Position numbers and translations under genes: made by a program. A stretch of DNA of 64,000 nt. It comes from Streptomyces noursei. GTDB lineage: Bacteria; Actinomycetota; Actinomycetes; Streptomycetales; Streptomycetaceae. Location: the NCBI RefSeq assembly GCF_016917755.1, contig NZ_CP070326.1, forward strand, positions 7,936,001 through 8,000,000. The letters are read 5' to 3'. A model generated the notes under the pieces. That model ran no database searches. It saw nothing but the letters and a program-made list of their open reading frames with translations, and was not told the origin of the DNA. This document shows, piece after piece, positions 1 to 8,756 of this stretch (the stretch's first letter is position 1; each line of letters starts with the position of its first letter).

Positions 1-1041
1 GGGCACGACGAATCCGCCGTACGGACTGGCGACGAGGTTGCCCACCTCCTGGCCCGGAGCGCCGGGCAGGATCATCGTCTGCTCCAACGTCTTGGTCAGG
101 TCCGACGTCGGGAGCGGGAAGACCATCGCCCGGATCGACAGCGGGTTCATGTTCAGCCAGGTGAGGACGTACTTGCCGTCCATGGCGCGGAAGCAGATCT
201 CGCCCCACTTGCGGACGCCGAAGACCGTCGTCGGAGGTGCGCCCCACCGCCAGTCACCGTCGGCGTAGCCCCACGGCTCGTAGGCATCCGGGTTGCCGAG
301 GTCTTCCTTGCGCACCCGGTGCAGCAGCATGCCCGAGTCCACCTCGCGGTTGAAGACCGTGGACAGGACGTAGCAGTAACCGTCACCGGCCACGGCGTAG
401 GTCTTCTGCTGGAACTGGCCGCCGTGCAGGTCGCCCGGCCACTGGCACAGGTACTCCCAGGTCTCGCCGTTGTCGGTGGAGCGCCAGAAGTCCGTGTGGT
501 GGGTGTCGTAGATGACACCGCGCATGAGGTGCATGTACATGACGCCGTCGACGACGAACACATCGGAGGGGATCGCCGTCGTGGCCTTGTCGCCGACCGG
601 GTTGTGCGGCTCGTCGACCAGGCTGTTGGCGTGCCCGCCGCCGACGCTGCCGTCGATGCGCAGGTTGTTCAGGTCCGCGCTGCCTGAGCGCAGGCCGACC
701 GGGGCGCGCCAGTCGTCGGCGGGCTCGCCCGGCTGCGGTACGTGGTCGCCGTTGAAGGTGTCGCCGCCGACGAACAGCATGGTGCCGTTCGGGCACAGCA
801 CGGGGATGCCGAGGTCGGTCCACGGCGAGGCGAACGGACCGGTCTCGGCCGGCCCGCTCAGGTTCTTCACCTTGTACGCGATCGTCGGGCTGGACGGGTC
901 GTTCGGCCCGCCGGCCCGCGCGATCCCGGTACCCGAACCGATGACCCCCGCCCCCACGGCGGCGCCGAGACCGAGCTTGAGGAGCTTGCGGCGGGAGTGC
1001 CCGCCGGCCGTTGCGTCCTGCTCGTCCGATGGAGGTGTCAT
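1..1041 (-). CDS. Tat-exported DUF4185-type protein (3' end outside window)
   Basis: The reverse-strand frame is open from the ATG at 1041 to the window edge, giving 347 codons with no stop. The N-terminus carries a twin-arginine signal: SRRKLLKLG at about residues 16-24, then a Gly/Ala-rich hydrophobic stretch, so the product is probably exported folded. The mature part has the look of DUF4185 proteins, with repeated beta-strand/Trp segments such as PVLCPNGTMLFVGGDTF and DFWRSTDNGETWEYL, suggesting a beta-propeller or sialidase-like fold. No catalytic residues can be assigned. Gene limits on the C-terminal side are unknown because the gene runs off the window. The family name is from memory of these motifs; the Tat signal is seen directly. 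Confidence 0.75.
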   Translation of the reverse strand, partial: MTPPSDEQDATAGGHSRRKLLKLGLGAAVGAGVIGSGTGIARAGGPNDPSSPTIAYKVKNLSGPAETGPFASPWTDLGIPVLCPNGTMLFVGGDTFNGDHVPQPGEPADDWRAPVGLRSGSADLNNLRIDGSVGGGHANSLVDEPHNPVGDKATTAIPSDVFVVDGVMYMHLMRGVIYDTHHTDFWRSTDNGETWEYLCQWPGDLHGGQFQQKTYAVAGDGYCYVLSTVFNREVDSGMLLHRVRKEDLGNPDAYEPWGYADGDWRWGAPPTTVFGVRKWGEICFRAMDGKYVLTWLNMNPLSIRAMVFPLPTSDLTKTLEQTMILPGAPGQEVGNLVASPYGGFVVP

Positions 1042-1525
1042 TGTGTCGATGCCTTTCCGAGCCGACTCATGTGTACAAGGAGGTGCCGACGGGAGCGCGG
1101 CGACGTCCGCCGCCGCTCAGGACGCCTTGCGCGAGGCGGAGTTCACCGCGGTGCGCACGTTCGACAGCCAGGCTCCGGTGAACGTCCGCACAGACATCGC
1201 GCGGACACGTCCGCCTGACCCTTCCCATGTGCCACCTTCTTTGCGTCCCCCCGTGCGCCGGTCCCTGGTGAGGGGACGACGACACTCGGCAATCTGCCTG
1301 CACCGAACGGCGTCGACGCTAGCCACGGCCGATGAAATGGCGATGACACGACGATGACCCGGCTGGTGGGGATGCCGGGGCCCGCGCCCGGTCGGTGACC
1401 GCCCGGCCGGATGCCGTCGTCACGCACGCCGGTCGTCACCGGCACCCGGGCCGCAACGCGAAGGTCACTGCGCATGACGATGCGTGCCGACGTGCGCGCC
1501 CCGACCCGAAGGAATCGCGACCCCG
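1042..1525. other. intergenic stretch without a supported gene
   Basis: About 480 bases between the divergent DUF4185 gene and a methyltransferase relic. All frames here read as Arg/Pro/Thr-rich shadow with no recognisable domain. It should contain the promoter of the Tat-exported protein, but no clear -35/-10 pair was seen. Confidence 0.4.
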
Positions 1526-1905
1526 ATGACCAGCGCCCTCGCCCCCGGATACGCCTACGACAACGACAGCGACCACGCCGCCGAACAGCATCGGTGCCTG
1601 GCGGCCGCCTCGCGCGGTGGCTCGCCGCACGCGTGGCGCCCGGGGGTTCGGTGCCGGCCACCGGCCTCAAGGCACAGCACATCGCGCCCGCTCCCGGTCC
1701 GACGATCGAGGTCCACGACATCACCAGGGACCCGTTGCCCGAGGGCGCCTTGTCCACGACGCGCGGCAAGCGACGCGGGCCTGGCCGCCCTGTACCGGTA
1801 GCTCGCCTACAACGACCCGTACGCCTCGCCCACCCCGAGCAGAGACTCGGCTCCCCGGCGGACCTCAACACCGAGTTGCTGCTCGCCACGCCGCACGCGG
1901 ACTGA
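1526..1905 (+). pseudogene. remnant of a class I SAM-dependent methyltransferase
   Basis: An ATG at 1526 opens a frame with YAYDNDSDHAAEQHRCLAAA, the usual start of a Streptomyces SAM methyltransferase subfamily. The reading then jumps frame: from about 1610 the +1 frame reads LARWLAARVAPGGSV, then PTIEVHDITRDPLPEGA. These match segments of the intact enzyme at 2695-3543 (WLAERVGEKGRVLATDL and RHDVGADEAPEGPFDL). The SAM-binding glycine motif between them is missing, and everything after PLPEGA is unrecognisable. So this looks like an internally deleted, frameshifted relic and not a gene. The stop at 1905 is simply the end of the open frame. Confidence 0.5.
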
Positions 1906-1976
1906 CGCACGTCCCGCGCGTTCGGCCGATCGCGAACACCGGTGCCGCGCGCCGGGCAGTTGGCAGAGTGCCGGCC

Positions 1977-2597
1977 ATGAAGATCACCAAGTTCGGTCAC
2001 GCCTGCGTACGGCTGGAGAAGAACGGCCGTGCGGTCGTCATCGACCCGGGCGTGATGACCCCTGAGCCCGATGCGTCGGCAGGGGCCGAGGCCGTCTTCC
2101 TCACGCACCAGCACTTCGACCACTTCGACCCCGAACACCTGCGAGAATCCCGGGCACCCGTCTACACCTGCGCCGGAGTCGCCGAGCAGCTGGGCGAGTT
2201 CGGCGAACGCGTACACGTGGTCCGCGGCGGCGACCACTTCTCCGTCGCCGGCTTCGAGGTGTCGGTCGCCGGCGACAAGCATCACCACAGCCACCCGGAC
2301 GCGCCGCCGGTCGACAATGTCGGATTCCTGGTCGACGGCGAGGTCTTCCACCCGGGCGACGCCCTGACGGTGGTCGACGCGCCCACGCTCCTGTTGCCCG
2401 GCCAGGCACCGTGGCTGACGGTGCCCGCCATGATCGAGTACCTGCGCCGGATGGCGCCGCGTCGCGCGTACGCCATCCACGACGGGCTGCTCAACGAGTG
2501 GGGTCTGAAGGTCCTGGACGACGTCCTGGCCAGGGAAGCCGGGCGGGCAGGCGCCGATGTCCGGCGGCTCCGCCCCGGCGAGAGCGTCGAGCTCTAG
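1977..2597 (+). CDS. MBL-fold metallo-hydrolase (UlaG-like)
   Basis: A 206-residue metallo-beta-lactamase-fold protein. The zinc-binding motif is LTHQHFDHF at residues 42-50 (H44, H46, D48, H49). Further family marks are the N-terminal ITKFGHACVRLE strand pair, GDKHHHSHPD, VFHPGDALT with a metal-bridging Asp, and the C-terminal AIHDGLLNEWG. This corresponds to the 'beta-lactamase superfamily domain 2' group that includes UlaG and the UPF0173 hydrolases; no signal peptide, so cytoplasmic. The substrate cannot be told. The ATG at 1977 starts exactly where homology begins. A strong hairpin follows the stop codon directly. Confidence 0.85.
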   Translation: MKITKFGHACVRLEKNGRAVVIDPGVMTPEPDASAGAEAVFLTHQHFDHFDPEHLRESRAPVYTCAGVAEQLGEFGERVHVVRGGDHFSVAGFEVSVAGDKHHHSHPDAPPVDNVGFLVDGEVFHPGDALTVVDAPTLLLPGQAPWLTVPAMIEYLRRMAPRRAYAIHDGLLNEWGLKVLDDVLAREAGRAGADVRRLRPGESVEL

Positions 2598-2649
2598 GGT
2601 CTGTCCGATGGGTCAGGGTCGGACCCGGCCCTGACCCATCGGACAGACC
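2598..2649. terminator. perfect 21-bp inverted repeat, bidirectional terminator
   Basis: Left arm 2598-2618 and right arm 2629-2649 are perfectly complementary over 21 bp with a 10-nt loop. It starts on the base after the stop codon of the MBL hydrolase and lies before the 3' end of the convergent methyltransferase at 2695, so it can serve both. There is no T-tract, as is usual in actinomycetes. Confidence 0.8.
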
Positions 2650-2694
2650 CCAGGGCCACCGCCCGCGGAGATGGTGTACGGGCGGTGGCGTGCC

Positions 2695-3543
2695 CTACCG
2701 CGTCTCGGCGTGGGGACGGGGCCGGGACAGCGGTTTCCGTCCCCAGGCGGAGATCAACGGTGCCGTCGTGGTGTCGAGGCTCCCGGACGCGATGTTCGCC
2801 AGATGCTCCTCGATCTCCTCGGCCGTGGCCAACCCGCCCTCGATCAGCCGATCCCGGATCTGCCGCACGGTCGCGGCCTCCAGCGCACTGCCGGTCGGAG
2901 ACGTGATCGGGAAGTACCCATCGGCCTCGACATCGACCAACCCCGCCGTACGCAACAGCCTGGGCAGCGTACGGCCGAAGTCGAGCTGCGCGCCCCGCTC
3001 CGCGAGCAGCGCACGAAACCCGCGCCGGATCCGGTTCGCCAGCTCCTGCTCGGGCCCGTACTCATCGGGGCAGGCCAGCGGTTGCAGCGCCGGATCGGCA
3101 TCCTCCAGCAGCAGCCACCCGCCGGGCCGCAGCGCCCTCACCATGGCCCGCAACGCGGCCTCGCGCCGCGGCACATGCACCAGGACGAGCCGCGCGTGCA
3201 CCAGGTCGAACGGGCCCTCCGGCGCCTCGTCGGCGCCCACGTCGTGCCGCACCACCTCGTACGGCGCGCCGGCCTGCGGCATCCACGACGTATCGAGATC
3301 GGTGGCCAGTACCCGGCCCTTCTCCCCGACCCGCTCGGCCAGCCACCCGGGCACACTCGGGCCGCCCGCCCCGACCTCCCAGCAACTCCAGCCCTCGGCA
3401 ACCCCCAGCGCGCCCAGCCGTCGGAACGTCACCGGGTCGAACAACCGGGACAGCGCCGCGAACCGCTCCCCCGCCTCGGCCTGTCGGTTGTCGAGCAGAT
3501 ATCCCTTGTCCCGTTCCCGGGCAGCCTCATCGTCCGTCACCAC
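2695..3543 (-). CDS. class I SAM-dependent methyltransferase
   Basis: A 282-residue methyltransferase. The SAM-binding motif I is CWEVGAGGPSVPGWLAERVG, followed by motif Post-I VLATDLD and motif II GPFDLVHARLVLVHVP, then the LRPGGWLLLED strand. Length and the opening YLLDNRQAEAGERF plus LFDPVTFRRL are typical of a large actinomycete group annotated as methyltransferase type 11 or 25. The methyl acceptor cannot be inferred. No signal peptide. It faces the MBL hydrolase across a bidirectional terminator. A decayed relative lies 800 bp away at 1526-1905 on the other strand, which suggests an old duplication or exchange. Confidence 0.85.
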   Translation of the reverse strand: MVTDDEAARERDKGYLLDNRQAEAGERFAALSRLFDPVTFRRLGALGVAEGWSCWEVGAGGPSVPGWLAERVGEKGRVLATDLDTSWMPQAGAPYEVVRHDVGADEAPEGPFDLVHARLVLVHVPRREAALRAMVRALRPGGWLLLEDADPALQPLACPDEYGPEQELANRIRRGFRALLAERGAQLDFGRTLPRLLRTAGLVDVEADGYFPITSPTGSALEAATVRQIRDRLIEGGLATAEEIEEHLANIASGSLDTTTAPLISAWGRKPLSRPRPHAETR

Positions 3544-3684
3544 CCGAAAGTAACAGGCACGCTCCGGGCCTGTACGCCGATCGGACAGCCTCCGCCGGCT
3601 CCGGCCATCGCCGCCACCACCCTCGCCTTCGCCTGCCTGCTGGATCCGGTGGTGTGCCCCGTTCGCAGGCCCGCGCTCGCCCCG

Positions 3685-4908
3685 TCAGTCCCGCCCGCCC
3701 GGCCACGCGGGCAGCGTGACGCGGACGACGAGCCCACCGGTCGGCTGTGCCCGGGCCGTCACCGTGCCGTGATGGCCGTGCACGAGGGAGCGGACGAGCG
3801 CCAGGCCCAGGCCGTGCCCGCTGCGGTCGCTGGCCACGCGGGGACGCGCCCGGTAGAAGGGCTCGAACAGGCGGTCCACCACGTCCGGGTCGACCGGCGG
3901 CCCGGTGTTGGCGACCTCCAGGACGACCTCGTCGTCGTGCGCGGCGACCCGCACCCGCACGGTGCCGCCGGGCACGTTGTGGGTGCAGGCGTTGTCGACG
4001 AGATTCACCACGAGTTGGCGCAGCAGCGTCGCGCTGCCACGGACGGTGCAGGCCGCGGCGGTGTCGGTGGCGAGGGCGAGCGAGACGCCGGACGCCTGCG
4101 CCGGTCGGTCGGCGCGCGCGGCGTCGACGGTCTGCCCGGCGAGCTCGGCGAGGTCGACCGGTTCGGTGTCGTGGATCGCCTGGTCAGCCGCCGCGAGCCG
4201 GAGCAGCTCCTGCACCACGCGGATGTTGCGCTCATTGGTCTCCCGCAACATCGGCACCAGCTCGGCGATCTCCTCCTTCGACGGGTCGGCCGCCGCCATC
4301 TGCAGGATCGCCCGTGTCGTGGCGAGCGGGGTGAGCAACTCGTGCGAGGCGTTCGCGGCGAACCGTTGATGGGCGGCGAAGGACTCCTCCAGGCGGGCCA
4401 GGGTGGTGTCGAAGGTGTCGGCCAGCTGCTTCAACTCGTCTGCCGGGCCTTGGGCGTTGATCCGGTACGACAGATCCCCCTCGCCGGCCTTGGCCGCGGC
4501 CCGATTGATGGTGTGCAGGGGCGCGAGCAGCCGCCATGACAGGACCCACCCCGCGCCGAGGCCGACGACCAGGACGACGAGCACCCCGCTGACGGAGACC
4601 AGGAGGACCGTCGACCAGACGTCCTCCTTGTTGCGGATCAGCCCGGACGTGTCGATCCGCCGGCCCTCCTGGAGGGTCTTGGGTGGTGCGGCGTCGGGGG
4701 TCGGCCGGATCGCGCCGGGTGCCGTGGAAGACGGGGACGGCACCTCGACGGGCGTGGTGAGGTCGTAGGTGGGCAGGTACCGGATGCCGACGTAGATGAT
4801 GGCGACCATCAGTGCCGAGCAGACCGCCAGCGCCCCGCCGAAGCCGAGGAAGAGCCTGGCGTGGATGCTGAGCGTGCGCGTCCGACCGCGGCCTCGGCGG
4901 AATCTCAT
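3685..4908 (-). CDS. sensor histidine kinase (HAMP-HisKA-HATPase)
   Basis: A 407-residue membrane histidine kinase, partner of the regulator encoded just upstream. Order: cytoplasmic Arg-rich start, TM1 at about 18-40, an extracytoplasmic loop of about 60 residues rich in Pro/Thr, TM2 at about 100-123, HAMP linker, then the H-box ASHELLTP with phospho-acceptor His189, the N-box VVNLVDNACTH (Asn306), and the ATP lid GHGLGLALV. All catalytic motifs are intact. The ATG at 4908 overlaps the stop of the response-regulator gene as ATGA, so the two are translationally coupled. The sensed signal is unknown; the divergent ABC transporter suggests it monitors a peptide, antibiotic or envelope stress. 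Confidence 0.92.
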   Translation of the reverse strand: MRFRRGRGRTRTLSIHARLFLGFGGALAVCSALMVAIIYVGIRYLPTYDLTTPVEVPSPSSTAPGAIRPTPDAAPPKTLQEGRRIDTSGLIRNKEDVWSTVLLVSVSGVLVVLVVGLGAGWVLSWRLLAPLHTINRAAAKAGEGDLSYRINAQGPADELKQLADTFDTTLARLEESFAAHQRFAANASHELLTPLATTRAILQMAAADPSKEEIAELVPMLRETNERNIRVVQELLRLAAADQAIHDTEPVDLAELAGQTVDAARADRPAQASGVSLALATDTAAACTVRGSATLLRQLVVNLVDNACTHNVPGGTVRVRVAAHDDEVVLEVANTGPPVDPDVVDRLFEPFYRARPRVASDRSGHGLGLALVRSLVHGHHGTVTARAQPTGGLVVRVTLPAWPGGRD

Positions 4909-5567
4909 GCGGTCCCCAGGTAGTAGCCCGCGCTGATCGCGGTGTGGACGAGCCGGGGTTCGCCGAGCTTCTTGCGCAGGGTGTGCACCACGAGGCGTAC
5001 CGCGTTGGTGAGCGGGTCGGTGTGGGCGTCCCACGCCTTGTCCAACAGGTGGTCGGCGCTGAGCACCCCACCCTCGGCGCGCATCAGCAGCTCCAGGACG
5101 GCCAGTTCCTTGGGCGTGAGGCGGATCTCGACGCCGGCGCGGGTCACACGACGGCGATGGGTGTCGAAGCTGAGGTCGGCGAAGGTCAGGACGGGTGGGT
5201 GCGCCATGGGGCTGCGCCGGTACAACGCCCTCAGACGGGCGACCAGTTCGGGAAAGTCGAAGGGCTTGGCCAGATAGTCGTCCGCACCCAGGCCGAGGCC
5301 CTCCACCTTGTCGCCCAGTCTGCCCGCTGCCGTGAGCATCAGGATGCGGCAGTCCAGGCCCGTGGCGACGATGCGGCGGCACACCTCGTCGCCGTGGACG
5401 CCGGGAAGATCGCGGTCGAGCACCACCGCGTCGTAGTCATAGACGGCGACCCGTTGCAGGGCGGTGCCGCCGTCGTGCACGACGTCGACGGCGATGGACT
5501 CGCGGCGCAGCCCGAGCTCCAGGACGCGCGCCAGGTACTGCTCGTCCTCGACCACCAAAACCCGCAT
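4905..5567 (-). CDS. OmpR/PhoB-family response regulator
   Basis: A 220-residue two-domain regulator. The receiver begins MRVLVVEDE (acidic pair), has the phospho-acceptor Asp51 in VVLDRDLPG, the Thr in LMLTA and the Lys in YLAKPFDFPEL. The C-terminal winged helix includes RRVTRAGVEIRLTPKELAVLELLM and the recognition part TNAVRLVVHTLRKKLGEP. It is the first gene of the two-gene operon and overlaps the kinase by 4 nt. Direct repeats TGAGAAT with an 11-bp period lie at 5593-5610, just upstream of the start, as expected for a tandem OmpR-dimer site, so autoregulation is likely. Confidence 0.93.
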   Translation of the reverse strand: MRVLVVEDEQYLARVLELGLRRESIAVDVVHDGGTALQRVAVYDYDAVVLDRDLPGVHGDEVCRRIVATGLDCRILMLTAAGRLGDKVEGLGLGADDYLAKPFDFPELVARLRALYRRSPMAHPPVLTFADLSFDTHRRRVTRAGVEIRLTPKELAVLELLMRAEGGVLSADHLLDKAWDAHTDPLTNAVRLVVHTLRKKLGEPRLVHTAISAGYYLGTA

Positions 5568-5592
5568 ATGCGCCGGCCCTTTCCACAGTTTC

Positions 5593-5610
5593 TGAGAATT
5601 CCATGAGAAT
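5593..5610. promoter_or_regulatory. direct repeat, probable response-regulator site
   Basis: TGAGAAT occurs at 5593-5599 and again at 5604-5610, an exact 7-bp direct repeat with an 11-bp period. One-turn spacing is what OmpR/PhoB-family dimers recognise. It lies 26-43 nt upstream of the regulator's start codon, in the region shared with the divergent ABC transporter. Confidence 0.5.
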
Positions 5611-5757
5611 GGCGGTAGGTATCGAGCGAGATTCCTTGCCTTTCCCGGTGTTTCCGTCACGTCTATCAGACGCCGCATTTGAATCGTATATGAGGGCTCG
5701 TGCGCTGCGGATTTCCGCAAACACGGTTCACAACCGGCGCTCCCTAGCCTTCCGGGC

Positions 5758-7200
5758 ATGAATCTCTTCAAACGGGCGTGGTGGCGGCTTACCGGCCATC
5801 CGGGCAAGACATTGATGCTGGTCGGCTTGTTCTTCGTGATCTGCACCCTGGTGCTGTCCGGATTTCTGATCCGGTCGGCGGCGGCCCGCGCGGCCGACGG
5901 CGCCAAAAAGAGCGTGGGGGCCGTGGCCACCATGCAGCTCGATGTGAACGCCCTGATCAATTCAGGCAAGAACAACGGCACCGGTCCCGAGGGGCAACGG
6001 GGCGGAACCATCGGTTCGCACGGTGATCTGCGTCGCTCGCTGGTCAACAGGATCTGTGCGTCGTCCGTGGTGCGCCGGTGCAACTACACGACGGACAGCG
6101 GTGCATTCCCCACCGGGTCCACCAAGCTCTACCAACCGGTCCCGGCACCGCGCGGCCAGGACTCGCGCGGCACGGATCTGTTCAAGGTGGACGGCATACG
6201 CGACCTGAAAGCCGTTGCGGCCTTCCGCAACGGCGATGCCACATTGGTGGCCGGACACGGAATCGGCCCGCACAGCAAACGCGACGAGATCGTCATCGAG
6301 GAACGCCTGGCCAAGCGGAACGGCCTCAAGGTCGGCGACACGGCCAAACTCAAGGTGGGCGAGTTGCCGGCACCCGGCCAGCAGGCCGATGACCGGGAAC
6401 ACGCGTTCAAGGTCGTCGGCATCTACCGGAGCGGCACCGCGGACACCGGCAGCTACGTTCCCGCGATGGTGGACCCCGCCAACCAGATCTATGCCACGCC
6501 GGACGGCGCGAGCACGCTCCTCGGCAAGGGCGCGGGGGCGGACGGCGTGCTCAAGCAGGCCACCTTCACCCTCGACGACCCCAAGGACCTGGACCGCCTC
6601 AAGAAGGACGCCGAGGCCGCAGGCGCCGATCTGGAGATCTTCCCGCTGTCGATCAACGACAAGCAGTATCAGACCCTCGTCGGCCCCATCACCAAGACCG
6701 CCGACTTCGCCACCGTCACGGTATGGCTGGTCGCGGTCGCCGGCACCGTCATCCTCGCCCTGATCGTCGCCTCCAACCTGCGCGAGCGCCGCGGCGAGTT
6801 GGGCATCCTGCTCTCGCTCGGCGAGAAGAAACCCAAGCTGCTCGGCCAGCACCTGGTCGAGGTGGTCGCCTGCGCGGTACTCGCGATCGGCCTCGCCGGC
6901 GTGTGCAGCCAGTTCCTCTCCCAGGCCGTCGGCGACCGGCTCCTCGCGAGCGAGGTCTCAACCGCCAACCAGGCAGCCGCGAACGAGGCCGGCAGGCGCG
7001 ACCCCAGCGACCCCACCGGCATGGCCAAGAAGGACCAGCTCGAAGCCAAGCCCATCGACGCGATGGACGTCCGGCTCGGGTCCGCCGACATCGCCAAGGT
7101 CGGCATCACCGGACTGGGCATCGCGGCCCTGGCCACCTGCATCCCGGGCGCCCGCGTACTGCGCCTGAACCCGCGCGACATCCTCACGAAGGGCGACTGA
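5758..7200 (+). CDS. FtsX-type ABC transporter permease
   Basis: A 480-residue permease with one N-terminal TM (MLVGLFFVICTLVLSGFLI, about residues 20-38), an extracytoplasmic domain of about 270 residues, and a C-terminal membrane part with TMs at about 320-340, 365-385 and 445-465. The FtsX core reads NLRERRGELGILLSLG, and the tail RLNPRDILTKGD is typical of MacB/FtsX permeases. It forms an operon with the ATPase that starts 2 nt after its stop. The divergent two-component operon is the probable regulator, as in Bce-like modules, although it lacks the ten-TM BceB layout. Substrate unknown; peptide export, antimicrobial sensing or lipid extraction are all possible. Confidence 0.88.
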   Translation: MNLFKRAWWRLTGHPGKTLMLVGLFFVICTLVLSGFLIRSAAARAADGAKKSVGAVATMQLDVNALINSGKNNGTGPEGQRGGTIGSHGDLRRSLVNRICASSVVRRCNYTTDSGAFPTGSTKLYQPVPAPRGQDSRGTDLFKVDGIRDLKAVAAFRNGDATLVAGHGIGPHSKRDEIVIEERLAKRNGLKVGDTAKLKVGELPAPGQQADDREHAFKVVGIYRSGTADTGSYVPAMVDPANQIYATPDGASTLLGKGAGADGVLKQATFTLDDPKDLDRLKKDAEAAGADLEIFPLSINDKQYQTLVGPITKTADFATVTVWLVAVAGTVILALIVASNLRERRGELGILLSLGEKKPKLLGQHLVEVVACAVLAIGLAGVCSQFLSQAVGDRLLASEVSTANQAAANEAGRRDPSDPTGMAKKDQLEAKPIDAMDVRLGSADIAKVGITGLGIAALATCIPGARVLRLNPRDILTKGD

Positions 7201-7201
7201 C

Positions 7202-7879
7202 GTGACCACTCCCCTCCTCGCACTCACGGATCTGACCCGCACCTACAGCGGCGGCAACCGTCGCCGCACCGTCCTCAAGTCCGTTTCGTACGCCTTCGAG
7301 TCCGGCCGCATGTATGCGATCGTGGGCCCCTCCGGATCCGGCAAGACGACCCTGCTGTCCCTGGCGAGCGGACTGGACTCGCCCACCACCGGCAGTGTCC
7401 GCTTCCACGGCCGCGACATCGCGGAGCTGGGCCTCGGCACCTATCGCAACCGGCACGCGGCCACCGTGTTCCAGTCCCTGAACCTGCTCACCTACATGAA
7501 CGCCGTCCAGAACGTCACCTCCGCCATGGAGATCACCGGCGTGCGAGGGGTGCGCAGGAGGGAACGCGCCCACGAACTGCTTGATCTGCTCGGCATCGAA
7601 CCGGCCGACCGCACCCGGCGCACCCTGCAGCTCTCCGGCGGCCAGCAGCAGCGGGTCGCCATCGCCCGCGCGCTGGCGTGCGAGGTCGACATCCTCTTCG
7701 CGGACGAGCCGACCGGCAGCCTGGATCACGAGACGGCCGCCGGAATCATCGAGGTCTTTCGGAAACTGGCCCACGACGACGGCAAATGCGTGATCGTGGT
7801 GACCCACTCCAAGGAGGTCGCGAACGCCTGCGACGAGGTCCTGCATCTCAAACGGGGCAAGCTGGTGCCGCAGGACTGA
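7202..7879 (+). CDS. ABC transporter ATP-binding protein (MacB/LolD type)
   Basis: A 225-residue ATPase of the family that pairs with FtsX-type permeases. Walker A is GPSGSGKTT at 42-50, the Q-loop lies in TVFQSLNLL, the signature is LSGGQQQRVAIARAL, Walker B is DILFADEPTGSLD, and the H-loop is VIVVTHS. The GTG start at 7202 lies immediately after the permease stop (TGA-C-GTG), so translation is coupled. It energises the permease at 5758-7200. There is no further membrane partner, so a homodimeric permease is likely. Confidence 0.93.
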   Translation: MTTPLLALTDLTRTYSGGNRRRTVLKSVSYAFESGRMYAIVGPSGSGKTTLLSLASGLDSPTTGSVRFHGRDIAELGLGTYRNRHAATVFQSLNLLTYMNAVQNVTSAMEITGVRGVRRRERAHELLDLLGIEPADRTRRTLQLSGGQQQRVAIARALACEVDILFADEPTGSLDHETAAGIIEVFRKLAHDDGKCVIVVTHSKEVANACDEVLHLKRGKLVPQD

Positions 7880-7896
7880 AGCGCCGCGCCGGCCGG

Positions 7897-8712
7897 CTAG
7901 GAGCCGTTGGGGTGGCCGGGGCCGGGCCCCGTACGTCGGGACCCGGCCCACGCTGATGATCGCGCCGGCTCCGACGGCCATCGCCACGCCGCCCACCATG
8001 GCGATCGTCGGCAGTGCCTAGGACGAGCCGGTCTCGGCCAGATTGCCCTTGACCGCCGCCTCGTTGACGCTCCCCTGCGGCGTCTGGCTGCCCTGCGGCG
8101 TGGAACCGCCGCTCGCGCCACCGCCGGGCTGCGCGCTCTCACTGGGCTTACCCGGATTGCCTGGATTGCCTGGCTGCTCGGGCTTACGGTGCGCCGGCAG
8201 GATCGTGAAGTCGTACTCCTCGTGGTTGGAGTCGCCGCAGGAGCCATCCTTGTTGTGGAACGATCCCTCGATGATCGCGTAACCGGCACCGGGCTTGGCC
8301 GAGCCGATCGCACGGATGCCCAGCGGCAGTGTGACGGTGCTGTGCGCGGCCACCGGGAGTCCGGTGAACTCGCTGTCGATCGTGGCGTCTTCGAAGGTCA
8401 GCCACTTTCCGTTCACGGGATTGCGGAACTGCGCCTCCAACTCCTCGTACGGCCGGTCGACGATCTCGGCCGAGGAGATGTACGGCGCCGGCCGGACGCG
8501 CTCCATCGCCTTGTCGGAGGTGTTGGTGACCGTGATGGAGGAACGGCTCCAGTCGGCACCGGCGACGAACTCTGCCTGGATTCCCGCGATGGCCACCTGC
8601 AAGCGCTTCGGCGCGAGCACGCATGCTTCACCCGGGGGATGTCCTCGGAGGAGGACCCGCCGGACGGGGTGCCGGGCTTGGCGGCCTCGTCGGTCCCCAC
8701 AGTCCGGGTCAC
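7897..8712 (-). pseudogene. broken LAETG-anchored surface protein
   Basis: The main open frame (8018-8620) encodes a beta-rich extracellular-type domain followed by a Pro/Gly-rich stalk (PEQPGNPGNPGKP, GGASGGSTPQGSQ) and the sortase-type motif NLAETGSS. A TAG stop at 8018-8020 follows directly. In the same frame after the stop, ALPTIAMVGGVAMAVGAGAIIS is exactly the hydrophobic anchor expected after LAXTG; an Arg-bearing tail (AWAGSRRTGP) follows only in the next frame and ends at 7897. At the other end there is no signal peptide, and plausible upstream coding (TRTVGTDEAAKPGTPSGGSS) sits in a different frame. The gene therefore seems broken by a nonsense codon and frameshifts. Confidence 0.65.
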
Positions 8713-8756
8713 CGACAGTGTCTCCGAGCGGATTCAGGGTTTGTAAGAATGGCTAC

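Noticed and set aside
2671..4539. A 622-codon + strand frame across the methyltransferase and kinase genes.
   Set aside because: It covers two well-supported reverse-strand genes and has no domain or ribosome site.
3685..5382. A longer histidine-kinase frame extending to 5382.
   Set aside because: The extension is antisense-free shadow of the response regulator in another frame; ATG 4908 overlaps the regulator stop and matches the family start.
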